From contig JAENRP010000533.1 in assembly GCA_024741835.1 (NCBI GenBank), positions 1 to 20,514 of the forward strand: DNA of 20,514 nt, written 5' to 3'. The stretch comes from Diplocarpon mali. Lineage: Eukaryota; Ascomycota; Leotiomycetes; Helotiales; Drepanopezizaceae. The translations under genes and the position numbers were made by a program. The notes beneath the pieces were generated by a model. That model did not search any database and was not told the DNA's origin. It worked only from the letters and a program-made list of their open reading frames with translations. This document shows, piece after piece, positions 1 through 8,350 of this stretch. How positions within the stretch are numbered: position 1 is the first letter of the stretch; each line of letters begins with the position of its first letter.

Positions 1-790
1 AAATATATATTATAAGATTACACTTATTAATTTTAAAATGCTTAATAATCTTATTTTAAAGGCTAATAGGTAATCTAAGTAAGAAAAGGCGTCTTCTTTT
101 AACTTTATTAAGAATCTTCTAATCGATTAAGGTATTTAATACTTAAGTAAAGGTCTAATAGTAGTTTTTAAGTTCCTTAAGAGTGTAAGTAATAAGAATA
201 AACTCCTTTAAAAAGGCTAAAGTATTGCGAATCTACTATCTATTAAATTCTTAGAATTTAAACTTAAGAGCCTTAATAAGTAGTTCTTAAGACTTGCGAA
301 GCTTCTATTTAAGTAAAGATTTGATAATATCTTTATTAGATTGGTTATAGTAGTAAAAAAGTCAATTGATTATCTTATTAAATCTAATGCTAAAATTATA
401 ATAAGTCTCCTTATATTATTTAAAGAAATTAGTAATATTAACTTTAGTAAAATAAGAAGCGCTAAAGGAATTAAAAAGGGGAAAATGATTAGTAATAGCT
501 TTAAAGGCGGCTATTATTACTTTATTCGTTTTAATAAGAGGGGAGCTAGGTCGAATATAGGATTTAAGGTATTCTAAAGAGTTTTCAGAATCTAAGTCAA
601 TCTTAAAGTAATTAAGGTAAGCTTAAAAAGATTTAAGTAAAGGGTTAATAAGAGGTTTAAAGTTAGTATTTTTAGTATTTTCTAATATTAATATTGAAAA
701 AGCAGGTATAGTTATTAAAAGGGAAGGTAAAGAACTTAAGTTATATAAAATTGCATTTTTATATTCCTACTTGTAGGCCTAGCCTAGAAG
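1..790 (-). pseudogene. gag: Decayed Gag-like gene of G1 (fungal Ty3/gypsy type), partial
   Basis: One minus-strand frame reads from about 790 to base 1 without a frameshift. Its breaks are TAA or TAG at likely Gln or Trp codons, plus one TGA at a likely Arg codon near 366. The 433-300 part has an ITNFFK.YKETYYNF block followed by NQSNKDIIKSLL. The 170-60 part has LKELKNYY, then a basic VKRRRLFLLRLP segment. This matches the order seen in Gag of fungal gypsy-like elements, where a helical capsid region carries Y..F and LF..LP motifs. The zinc knuckle and pol would lie beyond the left edge. An open stretch on the opposite strand at 341-577 is its shadow. The family call is from remembered motif pattern only, so confidence is moderate. 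Confidence 0.45.
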
Positions 791-1754
791 TGAAAATCCG
801 GCTTCTATTAAAAGTTTATTTATACTTTACTAAGACTTCTTTAATATGTATAAAGTAGTAAATAAAAGTACTATAATTATTAGTAGTAAGAAAAGGTTTA
901 TTAAATCAAAGACTAATTTCTAAAATAAAGTTTTTAAGAAAGATTTATCTTAGCTTTTAAGACAATTCCTATTAGTTTCTAAAATCAATATATCCTAAGG
1001 GTTATTCTTAAAGTAAAGAGTAGGGTTCTATTAAGTAGAGGCAGTTAAAGTATCCGATTTAGCTTTTTAAAAAAACTAAAGAGATACTCCTAATTAGAGC
1101 TTTCGTTTAATATTATATAAATACTTGAAACTGCTATTATTTAAAGTAGCTATAATAGCTAATTAAACTTCTTTATATTAGAGAGGCTAGAAACCCGATA
1201 ATCGTACTAATAAGCTGACAATTTAAGCTTTTTAAATCAAAGGTAGGAGAGGCGGAATAGGGGCCGAAATAGGAAAATCTAAGGTTATTAATAGTAAAGA
1301 GTGGCAATCGATAGTTCCAAATAACTAAGTGATTGCAAAGTTAATAATAGAAGAATAATAACTAATAGTTATAAATAATTAAATGATTGTAGATTTAAAA
1401 GGGGTTTTCAAAGGGTTGATCTCTTATTTATAAACTAAGAGAATTAAGAGGAGAAGTTGTATAAAGAAAAAATCTTAAAAGAATCGTCCTTACATAGGTC
1501 ACTAATATAAGAAGGAGTAGGAATAATATAAGAATAGGCCTAAGGGAAGACTAAAGACAAAGAGGGAGGAAGTACTATAAGCAGGCTCTCCGAAGATAAG
1601 AACTAAGACAATTCACTAGTTAAGGGTAGAATAGGTAATTGGCATTGCGCGCTATCTCTAAGTATAATAGTAGTCCTATATATATATCCCTTTCTTAGTC
1701 CTTATCCAACCATATGACCTATGTCACGAGATCCTCTACTTCCAGGTCTCTATA
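1..1754 (-). mobile_element. G1: 5' part of a decayed LTR retroelement, minus strand, cut by the window edge
   Basis: This block ends abruptly at 1754, where the copia RT fragment A0 begins in mid-domain, so it appears to be an insertion into A0. A Gag-like frame reads leftward from about 790 and leaves the window at 1. On the minus strand the element would start at 1754 with TATAGAGACC, readable as a mutated TGTAGAG LTR start. The next 120 bases contain CATATG and GTCACGAG-like sequence and a TATATATATA box, as expected of an LTR. I could not fix the LTR's inner end or a primer site. From 791 to about 1630 I see only AT-rich sequence with no recognisable domain, probably leader. Orientation is inferred from the Gag frame. 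Confidence 0.45.
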
Positions 1755-2682
1755 TTAGAACTCTTTAAAGACGATAGAGTACTTAGATCGAGGCTCGTCT
1801 TTAAAATAAAAAGAGACTAAAATGGGGAAATCTCCTAATGGAAGGTCAGATTCGTTATGCAAGGCTATATATAATAATAAGGTCAAGATTATAACTAAAC
1901 CTTTGCTAGCGTTTGCAAATTTGCTATTTGAAAGATTGCAATTGCGCTTATAGCTCTCTACGACTTTAAGCTAGATCAGTTCAATATTAAGATAGCTTTC
2001 CTTAATTCAAAAGCTGACTTTAATATCTATATTAAGTTACCTCTTAGATACATTTAAGATAAGGTTGTTCTTTTACCTTAAGACTACTATCTTAAGCTTC
2101 TTAAGGCCTTATATAGCTTAAAGCAATCTCTATAACTATAGTAAGAAAAGCTATAGTCTGAGCTATAAAAGCTCGATTTTCAACCTCTTGATACTAACAA
2201 TTGCATATATATTAACCGCGCCTCTCGGATTCTCATCGTCACTTATATCAACGACTTCCTTATAGTAGTAAAGAAGGGTGATATATATGATAAGTTTAAG
2301 AGAGATCTTCGCAACCTCTTTAAAATCATAGGTAGCGAACTAGCTAACTACTTCTTAAGAGTATGTATAATTAGAGATCGATAAAATAGAACGATCTTAC
2401 TTTATTAAAATACCTATATTAATAAGGTTCTTAAACGTTCTTATATAACTAATTGCAAAAGCGTACTAACGCCTTTTGCTAATAGCTATAAAGTTCATAT
2501 AGTCAAATTTAAAGGCTAAGCCACTCTATAGGAAGTGAAGCTATACTAAGAGATCTATAGTTCTCTATAGTACCTTGCGCACTATATGCGTTAAGATATA
2601 CTATACCACTGCTCTACTCTTAGCAAATTCCTTACTAACCCTTCGCTATAATATATAGTAGCTTTAAAATGAGTTTTATAAT
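1755..2682 (+). pseudogene. A0: Ty1/copia reverse transcriptase fragment, RIP-broken
   Basis: This plus-strand fragment would have copied element RNA into cDNA. The frame starting at 1755 gives LVFKIKRD, TFASVCKFA, KIAIALIALYDFKLDQF, KALYSLKQSL and TYINDF (2241-2258), the last being the copia YVDD active site with the first Asp turned to Asn. TAA and TAG stand at Gln and Trp positions throughout, and no frameshift is visible. It is collinear with 14259-15186 of A1 and differs mainly by transitions. Both ends are abrupt: homology to A1 starts at TTAGAACTC (1755), beside G1, and stops after TTATAAT (2682), where B2 begins. No LTR, Gag or integrase of A0 is in the window. It is the oldest layer here. 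Confidence 0.9.
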
Positions 2683-2856
2683 TGTCGTGCTGTATTTAGA
2701 AGTGGATTCCTAGTGGTGGCAGAAGCTTGTAAAATTCTACTCTAACTGTATATCTGAGCTCCCTTTATAGAAGTGCTCCGTGGCCACTTCAGGGGTATAT
2801 TACATAAGCCAGTCCTTAGAGGCCTTAGCGCCTAAGGCTCCTTATGGCGCAATACA
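2683..2856 (-). repeat. 3' LTR of B2 (174 bp)
   Basis: On the plus strand it starts TGTCGTGCTG at the exact point where A0 and A1 homology stops, and it ends GGCGCAATACA. Read on the minus strand the ends are TGTATTGC...GCACGACA, giving short imperfect terminal inverted repeats. A purine tract directly precedes it on the minus strand. Its minus-strand 3' part (TTTTACAAGCTTCT, CAGCACGACA) loosely resembles that of the B1 LTR. The partner LTR is outside the window, so the boundary rests on the junction, the TG/CA ends and the purine tract. Confidence 0.65.
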
Positions 2857-2866
2857 CCCCCTAAGT
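2857..2866 (-). promoter_or_regulatory. Polypurine tract of B2
   Basis: The minus strand reads ACTTAGGGGG immediately before the LTR start TGTATTG. B1 has ACTAAAGGG and A1 has TTAAAGGGGTG at the same place. This tract primes plus-strand DNA synthesis in LTR retrotransposons. In B2 the third reading frame runs right up to it. Confidence 0.6.
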
Positions 2867-3073
2867 GAGAAGCAGCTCCTAGTTAGGCTTAGCTATAAAT
2901 AGCGCTAGATCTAGTATATAAGACTCCTTTATTATACTCCTTAGCTTCTTAGAATAATGAAAGTTGCTTGACAAAGCTGTAATAAATAAGAAAGGGAGCG
3001 CGGTTCTAGGTGCTTCTTCTATAGAATAGAAGCCTTTATGGAATAGAAACTAAATCAGGTGATAAAGGAAAGT
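2863..3073 (-). pseudogene. B2 third reading frame (ORF3), C-terminal part
   Basis: The minus frame is open from the A1 junction at 3073 to the polypurine tract and is broken only by TAG codons. It includes HKGFYSIEEAP, SSNFHYSKK, then SYILDLALFIAKPN, and finishes LLT next to the purine tract. B1 has a similar tail, with SNPSYSKR, FIYIAKRF and HRLTKG. This segment is less mutated than most of the window. I recognise no domain. The join to the rest of the frame at 16261 across one CAATA copy is in register. Function is unknown, and its location after pol is compatible with an accessory or env-like protein. TATA-like motifs on the plus strand near 2890 and 2920 fall inside this frame and are not taken as promoters. 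Confidence 0.55.
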
Positions 3074-3078
3074 CAATA
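3074..3078. repeat. A1 target site duplication, left copy (CAATA)
   Basis: CAATA directly precedes the A1 5' LTR and is repeated at 16256-16260 directly after the 3' LTR. Five bases is the usual length for copia integrases. Confidence 0.9.
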
Positions 3079-3326
3079 TGTTGCAGGTATGCCCGTCACA
3101 TGTTTGTCATATGATCCGTCATATGACATATTATATATATGATATGTCATATGACTTGCCATATGACTTAGCGCCTTCACTAAGAAGGCCGCTTACCTTA
3201 AATAGCTCTTAGTTAGAAGAGCTCTTATGAATCAAGATACCTAATATCGTCGTTTGCACTTTATACTTCTTCGTACCCTCTTCTAGTTTACTATTAAGTT
3301 TACTATTAGAGAACCTTATTGCTATA
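3079..3326 (+). repeat. 5' LTR of A1 (248 bp)
   Basis: It starts TGTTGCAGG and ends GCTATA, readable as a mutated GCTACA. It aligns without gaps to 16008-16255, with about 19 differences, all transitions. The left half holds a palindromic CATATG-rich block. In this copy the left half has kept its C and G, while the right half carries the T variants. Confidence 0.92.
3118..3155. promoter_or_regulatory. 38-bp near-perfect palindrome in the A1 LTR
   Basis: The arms are GTCATATGACATAT and ATATGTCATATGAC around a short TA-rich centre. Two more CATATGA boxes lie close by, at 3108 and 3159. Placement in the left part of the LTR (U3) suggests binding sites for a dimeric transcription factor, or a hairpin. 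The 3' LTR copy (16047-16084) has lost most of the symmetry to C-to-T and G-to-A changes. Function is inferred. Confidence 0.5.
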
Positions 3327-3340
3327 GGTTATAAGCCCTA
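3327..3340 (+). promoter_or_regulatory. Primer-binding site of A1 (half initiator tRNA-Met type)
   Basis: GGTTATAAGCCCTA follows the LTR directly. GGTTATGAGCCC is the complement of the GGGCTCATAACC anticodon stem-loop region common in eukaryotic initiator tRNA-Met; the one difference is a G-to-A change. Drosophila copia primes from the 5' half of this tRNA at the same region. The match is from memory of the tRNA sequence. Confidence 0.75.
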
Positions 3341-3465
3341 TATGCCTATAAATAGCATTCGATAAATTCCATCGATTAGAGTCTCCCTTACAAACGAAAA
3401 GGCTAATCGATATTTTGAGTTTTACTCAACTAACGACGTATAATAAGCGTTATTTCAATAATAAA

Positions 3466-4860
3466 ATAGTGGCTACTCCCCTTCCGAAGCGCTACGCAAT
3501 AATCTAAGCTTACGCAAGATTCGTTACTATAGCTAAATCATCAGGACTAATAGCTGAGATTACTAGCTTAATTGCTAAAAGTACTCCACTGCCTAAATCA
3601 CCTAATTTTAAAGGGACTGATATATAGTACCCTAAACTCGAATTTAATAGTTTATCTCCTCCTCCTCCTCCTTCTCCTCCTTTCGACAACTCTATATATA
3701 TATATATAAATAAGATATCGTTATCTTCGGCTGCCCTTAGCCTCCCTAAGTCTTAAAAGCTTAAAGGCATAGAGGACTATAGCTAATAGAGGAATAAGGT
3801 TTTGAACCTTGCAAAGTCAAACGCTTTAACTATATATCTCTATACAAAAGCTAGAATATATGCTTTACTTAAGGTTGACTTATAGGACTGTTCTATTATA
3901 CTTAAGGAAAGGGATAATTAGGTTAAATAGGAAGCTAAGGAATCTTAGATAAAGCTTACTATTACACTTAATTGCAAACTAGGCCTACTAGCTTATATAG
4001 AAAGTGATAAATCTGCCTTAGATATATAGGAAGCTCTTTAAAAATAGTATAAAGGATCTGGAATAGTGCTTGAATATAATGCTATATAGACCTACGTTAC
4101 TATTAAATATAATGACTTTAACTTACTCAAAGCTTATATTATCGCCTTTAGGCTTTTAATTACTAAATTGAAAGCTTTCGACTCTGCCTTTCCCTTTTAC
4201 TAGCACCTAATTATATTTATTACTAGTTGTTTTAGTAGATGGCCTATTTAGGCAGATCGATAACACTTTAACTTTCGCTTAGCTATAGCAGTTGGATGAA
4301 AATCAGAGATTACGCTTAAAGCTCTTATTAAAGATATTACTAATAAAGCTCAAGCCTTATAAAGTTTAAAAATGAATAGAACCGTCTTATACAGTAATAA
4401 ATCAGCTAGTAAACCGCATTCCTTTAATTATAAGAAGTCAGAAAATAAGGGAGGTTTTAAAGACTTAAAGAAGAGTACCTTTAAGAATACTACTACTTCT
4501 CCTAACTCCTCCTATCCTTATTATAAGCAACTAGAGCTATACTATAAGGTAGAAGATTGCTTTGCAATTAATAAATCGAAAAGAGAGGCCTAGGAGAAGG
4601 ACTTAGGGAAGAAGTATATATTCCGTCACCTTAAAGGCAAGGACGATAAGTCCTTGCTATTATTACCAAAAGGTAAGAAGCCTTTAAGGAAGATTTAAAA
4701 GGAAGATAAAGATTTAGATAATAACCTCTTTAGGCATACTATACTATTACTAACCCTAGGGCCAATTCTCACTCGCGAGCCTTTAATTTCCACTCGCAAG
4801 CCGGGCCTAGGAGTTAGTTCTTCTACCTCCTGCTTCTTATTAAAATTGAAGAATCGTTAG
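3466..4860 (+). pseudogene. gag: A1 gag part: capsid and zinc knuckle
   Basis: The frame can be followed back to ATAGTGGCTACTCCC at 3466, where ATA replaces the likely start ATG. The first 60 or so codons include a Pro-rich run coded by CTCCTCCTCC (3657-3684). The central capsid region (about 3770-4330) reads LAKSNALTIYLYTKARIYALL and later FNLLKAYIIAFRLLITKLKAF, typical of copia Gag. A zinc-knuckle relic lies at about 4510-4560, ending KVEDCFAINKSKRE, with Tyr now at Cys and His positions; the implied spacing is C-x2-C-x6-H-x4-C. The open stretch at 4372-4593 is the longest surviving piece of this gene. Gag forms the virus-like particle that packages element RNA. Confidence 0.85.
4755..4805. 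repeat. Short motif partly inverted relative to the 48-bp repeats
   Basis: This gag-protease linker holds ACTCGCGAGCC and then ACTCGCAAGCCGGGCCTAGG. The second resembles the reverse complement of the repeat core CCTAGGCCAGGACCGCGAGT found at 13805-13936 and 15811-15830. Identity is partial, so the relation is tentative. Confidence 0.35.
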
Positions 4861-5087
4861 CTATACGATATAAGTGCTAGTAAGCACGTCTCTAATGATC
4901 TCTCTAAGTTTACCTCTTATACTACTTAAGATAATCTACCCTTCTTAAGTATAATTAATAGATCTATTTAATCTTTTAGTATTAGCACTTGCAAAGTTAA
5001 CGCACTCAAATCTAATAGAAAGGTATATGTTCTTAAGTTAATTAATACTCTCTATATACCTTAATCACCTATCTGCTTATACTTAAG
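4855..5087 (+). pseudogene. A1 protease domain, interrupted by B1
   Basis: This segment follows the zinc knuckle in the same frame. Codons from 4861 read LYDISASKHVSNDLSKFTSY. The retroviral-type aspartic protease motif D-T/S-G-A is seen as DISA at 4867-4878, where Thr to Ile and Gly to Ser are both single C-to-T or G-to-A changes. A later NTLYIP matches the conserved NVLYVP-like segment. B1 interrupts the frame at TTAAG (5083-5087). Across the junction the frame resumes at 12695 with SKLNKIKGF, the usual protease-to-integrase passage of copia. The enzyme would release Gag and Pol products. Loss of the catalytic motif and the insertion both make it dead. Confidence 0.85.
5083..5087. repeat. 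B1 target site duplication, left copy (TTAAG)
   Basis: TTAAG precedes the left LTR of B1 and recurs at 12690-12694 right after the right LTR. Removing B1 plus one copy restores the A1 reading frame. Confidence 0.92.
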
Positions 5088-5285
5088 TGTGGTGCGGTTG
5101 GCTGGAGGGCCTTCATTAGGTCGCTTAGGAGGCTTGCAGAAGTAGGGGAAGATGATTAATTGTATTATTATCTAGTGTATATATAGTAAGGAGACTTCGG
5201 AAAGAAAAGGGAGAGTCTATAACTTAGCAAGAGTTATATAGAAGGTCTTTAGAATAAGTAGAGACTCTGCTTATTTTATATAATA
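5088..5285 (-). repeat. 3' LTR of B1 (left on the plus strand, 198 bp)
   Basis: It starts TGTGGTGCGG and ends TATATAATA on the plus strand. It aligns without gaps to 12492-12689 with about 27 differences, all transitions. The left end retains TGTGG where the other copy has TATAG. The right end is mutated where the other copy still has CTGCACAATA. Confidence 0.92.
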
Positions 5286-5297
5286 TACCCTTTAGTT
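5286..5297 (-). promoter_or_regulatory. Polypurine tract of B1
   Basis: The minus strand reads AACTAAAGGGTA immediately before the LTR start TATTATATAA, a mutated TGTTGTGCAG. Plus-strand DNA synthesis would start here. The third reading frame of B1 runs into it. Confidence 0.7.
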
Positions 5298-6610
5298 AGG
5301 CGATGCTCTTAGAATCGCTTAGCTATATAGATAAAATAAAGGAAAGAATAGTAGTTATAAAGAAAAGAGGCTTTATCTTATATACTGCCTCTTTAGAGGT
5401 CGTTCCTTTTAGAATAAGAAGGGTTGCTATAGGTAATAAGCGCGCTTAGGAATCTTTGCGATTTTACGCTAGTACTTTATTAGGCTTCTTATAGAGTATT
5501 TCTATTGCAAAGGTTCTCCTTCCCTTCTTTTAAAAAATAACCCTTTTTTATTATTTAAAATATCGTCTTTATATTAATAATTTTTAAATATAAAAGGAAC
5601 TCCTGCTTATCGCGGCCTTGGTTGCCTTTGTAAAGTAAGACCTTTGGAGTCCTTGTACCTTGTATCGTTATACTAACTTTGCGCTAGGTTGCTAGCGCTC
5701 CCTTAGGAGCTAGAACCCTATCCTGGTCCTCTTAATGCCTGCTGGGTAATAAGCTGCTGCTGCTATTCTTACTACTACTACCGCTGCCTTTGCTACCGCC
5801 GCCGCCACTTAAGAGCCCTGCCCTTACTGCGCACCGTATGCCTAAGCCTATAATAGAATACGATAATGCGTATATGCATTATATTATATATAAGAGTATT
5901 AGCAATCTCGATTGTTAGTGCTTTAATAGTACCTTTAGTATGCGTTGCGTTTATTATATAGTACTAAGTAATAGCTGCTAGTAGGCTAGCGGACCTCTCC
6001 TTGCCTTTTAAAAGGCTATTATATCGGCTTGCGCTTGCAGCGCCTTTAAGGAGGAGGTAGCACTATTACTTAATATAGTAAAGGGTGCGCTTCGAAGCTT
6101 CTATAGTATATCTTATTAAGTTTTATTAAGTTTTAAGCTGATTTTAAAAGATAGGAGCGATCGGACCCTAGTGCTAGGAGGGTCTGCTACTCTTGCGAGT
6201 AGTGGTATTGCTGCTTCTCTTGCTCCTAGCGTCCTATTCCCGTTCGCTCTTAGTCCCTTTAGCTTAGATCTATTCGCCCCTGTTGTTACCGCCGCCGCTT
6301 CTATCCCCTTTGCTTTTACTATTGCAGCCGCTGCTATAGTCTTTCCGTTCGTCTCCCTAGCCCTTGCTATTGCCGCGCCTATCCTTGCTACTGCCTTTGC
6401 TGCCCTCGCTCCTATCGCCCTTGCTGCACTTCCCGCCTTCGCCCCTGCTATCGCTAGTATATTCGCCGGTAGGCCTTTGGCTAAGGGAGTGCCTTTAGGC
6501 CTCTTTTAAGAGGAGATCTATATAGAGCTAATAGCTATGGCTTTGCGGCTCTTAGCCTTAGCTAAGAGAATCTGAGAGAGGGTTGCGCCTTATAATAGCG
6601 GCTTAAGAAC
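5298..6610 (-). pseudogene. B1 third reading frame (ORF3) between RNase H and the 3' LTR
   Basis: This is about 1.3 kb on the minus strand, in a frame different from gag-pol, with only TAA/TAG interruptions in my reading. In order it shows a LAKAKSRKAIA start region; an Ala/Arg/Gly/Lys-rich part (about 6508-6150, for example AIAGAKAGSAARAIGARAAK); TSSLKALQAQADIIAF; a hydrophobic stretch near 5900-5830; a linker SGGGGSKGSGSSS (5809 leftward); and a tail with SNPSYSKR, FIYIAKRF and HRLTKG at the polypurine tract. B2 has a frame of similar length, layout and tail. I recognise no domain. Position after pol resembles env-like ORFs of some copia lineages, but RIP inflates hydrophobicity (Thr to Ile, Cys or His to Tyr), so a membrane segment is uncertain. 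Confidence 0.55.
6150..6510. other. GC-richer Ala-codon island inside B1 ORF3
   Basis: GCT, GCC and GCA repeats dominate here, and the region is visibly richer in G+C than its flanks. It is open on both strands: plus 6171-6509 reads as an Ala/Pro/Phe-rich chain, and minus 6508-6115 as an Ala/Arg/Gly/Lys-rich chain. Alanine codons (GCN) read as xGC-type codons on the other strand, so one low-complexity gene explains both. I take the minus frame as real because it continues in register into the rest of ORF3. Confidence 0.55.
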
Positions 6611-6769
6611 GTTACCTATTTTTATATTTTTAAAAAAGGAGAAGCTTTTATAGTACGCTTTATAAGAGAAAACAAATGAATATAATTATAAAAGAGTAAG
6701 AGCTTATAAGTATAAGTCTCTTAATAATAAGTGACTACTTGCTAGCGAGTATAAGTTGTTAAACGATTG

Positions 6770-8350
6770 TTTAAAAGCTCTAGAGGTTTAATAACTAAAT
6801 AAAGCTTTTAAACTTCTAGTAGTCTAGGTTCTTAATAAGCCTATTTGTATGCATTTTCCTAGTAGGGAGGTAGATTATTTAAAAGCTTCCTTTCTAATAC
6901 TTTTAGCAGATCTATATATTGCTAATTTTAATATATTAAAGGCTTATCTTAATCTTCTTATTCTTTATAATAATTAGTTAAATCGTCTATTAGTTATTAT
7001 AATATATATTCCATTTAAAGAGGGAGTCTATGCGAATTTCCTTAAAGAGGCGTTTTATAGCTATTATCTCCTTTATAATAGAAACTATATTATAGAGTTC
7101 TGCTTTAGTAAAGGAGAGCGTGATAGTCGCTTAGCGATTCGCTTTTTAAATAATCGGTCCTTTAAATAAGAAGAAGACGTATCCTTAAGAGGATCTGCAG
7201 GTCTTTCGGTTATCTCTAAAAGAAGTATTTAAAGATACAACCAATTGGTATTCCTTAGCCTTAAAGTTATAAGCAATTCCTAAGAAGCGCGTACTATATA
7301 AGTATCAAAGCGTTTAGTCTATAGCTAAGAGGTGCTTAAAGCTTGGATTAATTAAGAAGAAAGATAGTTAAAAGGCTGCGAATATAACATCTAAGTGTAT
7401 TATAATTGCTATATAAAGAATAAAGTCTATTTTCTCTTAATACTCCTTTACCTTTTCTAAGGAAGCTTACCTTAAGTTTTTAATAAACTCCTTCTTTAAT
7501 AGTAGAGTATTAGGTACTTTCTTTATATTAGCTTTAAACTTTTGAGCGATCTTTTTAATATAGGTATTATAAACTAAGGAGATCCTCTTTACCTTCTTAT
7601 TTTAAATAATCCTTACTTTAAGGAACTAGGAGATATCTCTTATAATAGTAAGCTTATATGCCCTCTTTAGGTCTTTAATTAAATGAGTTGCTTAATCTAG
7701 GTTAAAGGCCTTATATAACACTTGAATATTATTAATATAAAACGCTATAAAGACTATATAGTCCTTTATTATAAAAATATAAGGCTCCTCGCCTAGTGGC
7801 TTAAGTTGAAGGCCTTTAAGCGTTCCTATGAAGTTCTTATACTATAGTGCTAAAGAGTCTTTTAGCCTATAGAGCGCGCGGTCTAGTTCTATTATTATAT
7901 TAGGGCGCTTGAAGCCATCTAATAGGAAGTATATGACTAGAGCACTCCTTAGGTCTTTAAAAGCGTTAATAAATATATTAATAACGTCGAACTGCTTTAC
8001 TTTTATATTAAAGTATATAGTAAGCGCTATTAGTATCTTAAAAGACCTTGCTATAAGTATGGCTGCGTAGGTTGAGAAAATTAAAGCTTTATTTTAAAGA
8101 TCCTTTTATATAACTAGCTATAATCGGCACTTTAGAAGCTTGCTAAAGCTATTGACCTTATAGGTAAAAACCCATTTTAATAGTATTAGTAAGGACTTTG
8201 AGTAGTCCTTTTGCACGATTGTCTAGCAACTCTAAGACTTTAAATTCCTAATCTCCTAGCGCCTTCCTTCCTTAAATCGTTTATTAAAAGGGTGCTTCTC
8301 TAGGTCTTGCCATCCTTTTAAAGGCTTTAGTAAAAAGCCTTAGTACTATA
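6770..8350 (-). pseudogene. B1 reverse transcriptase and RNase H, RIP-broken
   Basis: On the minus strand, from about 8340: GWQDLEKHPFNKRFKE, then KWVFTYK, then YAAILIARSFKILIAL (near 8060), KQFDVINIFINAFKD, LDRALYRLKDSLAL and FYINNIQV (7742-7719). The last is the copia YVDD site with both Asp as Asn. RNase H follows: a relic RRSS.GYVFFLFKGPI at 7199-7155, KAELYNIV, then IYLPTRKMHTNRLIKNLD near 6870, the usual last block (PT..M.AD.LTK). RT copies genomic RNA and RNase H removes it from the hybrid. Catalytic Asp to Asn changes and many stops make it inactive. The same gene order is seen in B2 (17365-18731). Confidence 0.92.

Noticed and set aside
341..577. Plus-strand open stretch of 78 codons starting at TTG
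   Set aside because: It opposes a longer, domain-like Gag frame on the minus strand and has no ribosomal, promoter or family support.
690..1750. Plus-strand frame with only TAA/TAG stops, first read as a decayed gene
   Set aside because: No motif is recognisable, and the minus strand gives Gag over part of the same interval. It is probably a complement pattern.
2885..2975. TATA-like boxes and an LTR-like layout on the plus strand (CTATAAATAG, TATATAAG)
   Set aside because: First taken as part of a 290-bp plus-strand LTR starting at 2683. The minus-strand ORF3 frame and the purine tract at 2857-2866 place the LTR end at 2856, so these lie in coding sequence.
3657..3712. CTCCTCCTCC and TATATATA microsatellites as independent features
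   Set aside because: They fall in the Pro-rich start of A1 gag and need no separate explanation.
6171..6509. Plus-strand Ala/Pro/Phe-rich ORF of 112 codons, possible membrane protein
   Set aside because: It is antisense to B1 ORF3. The low-complexity GCN repeats make both strands open.
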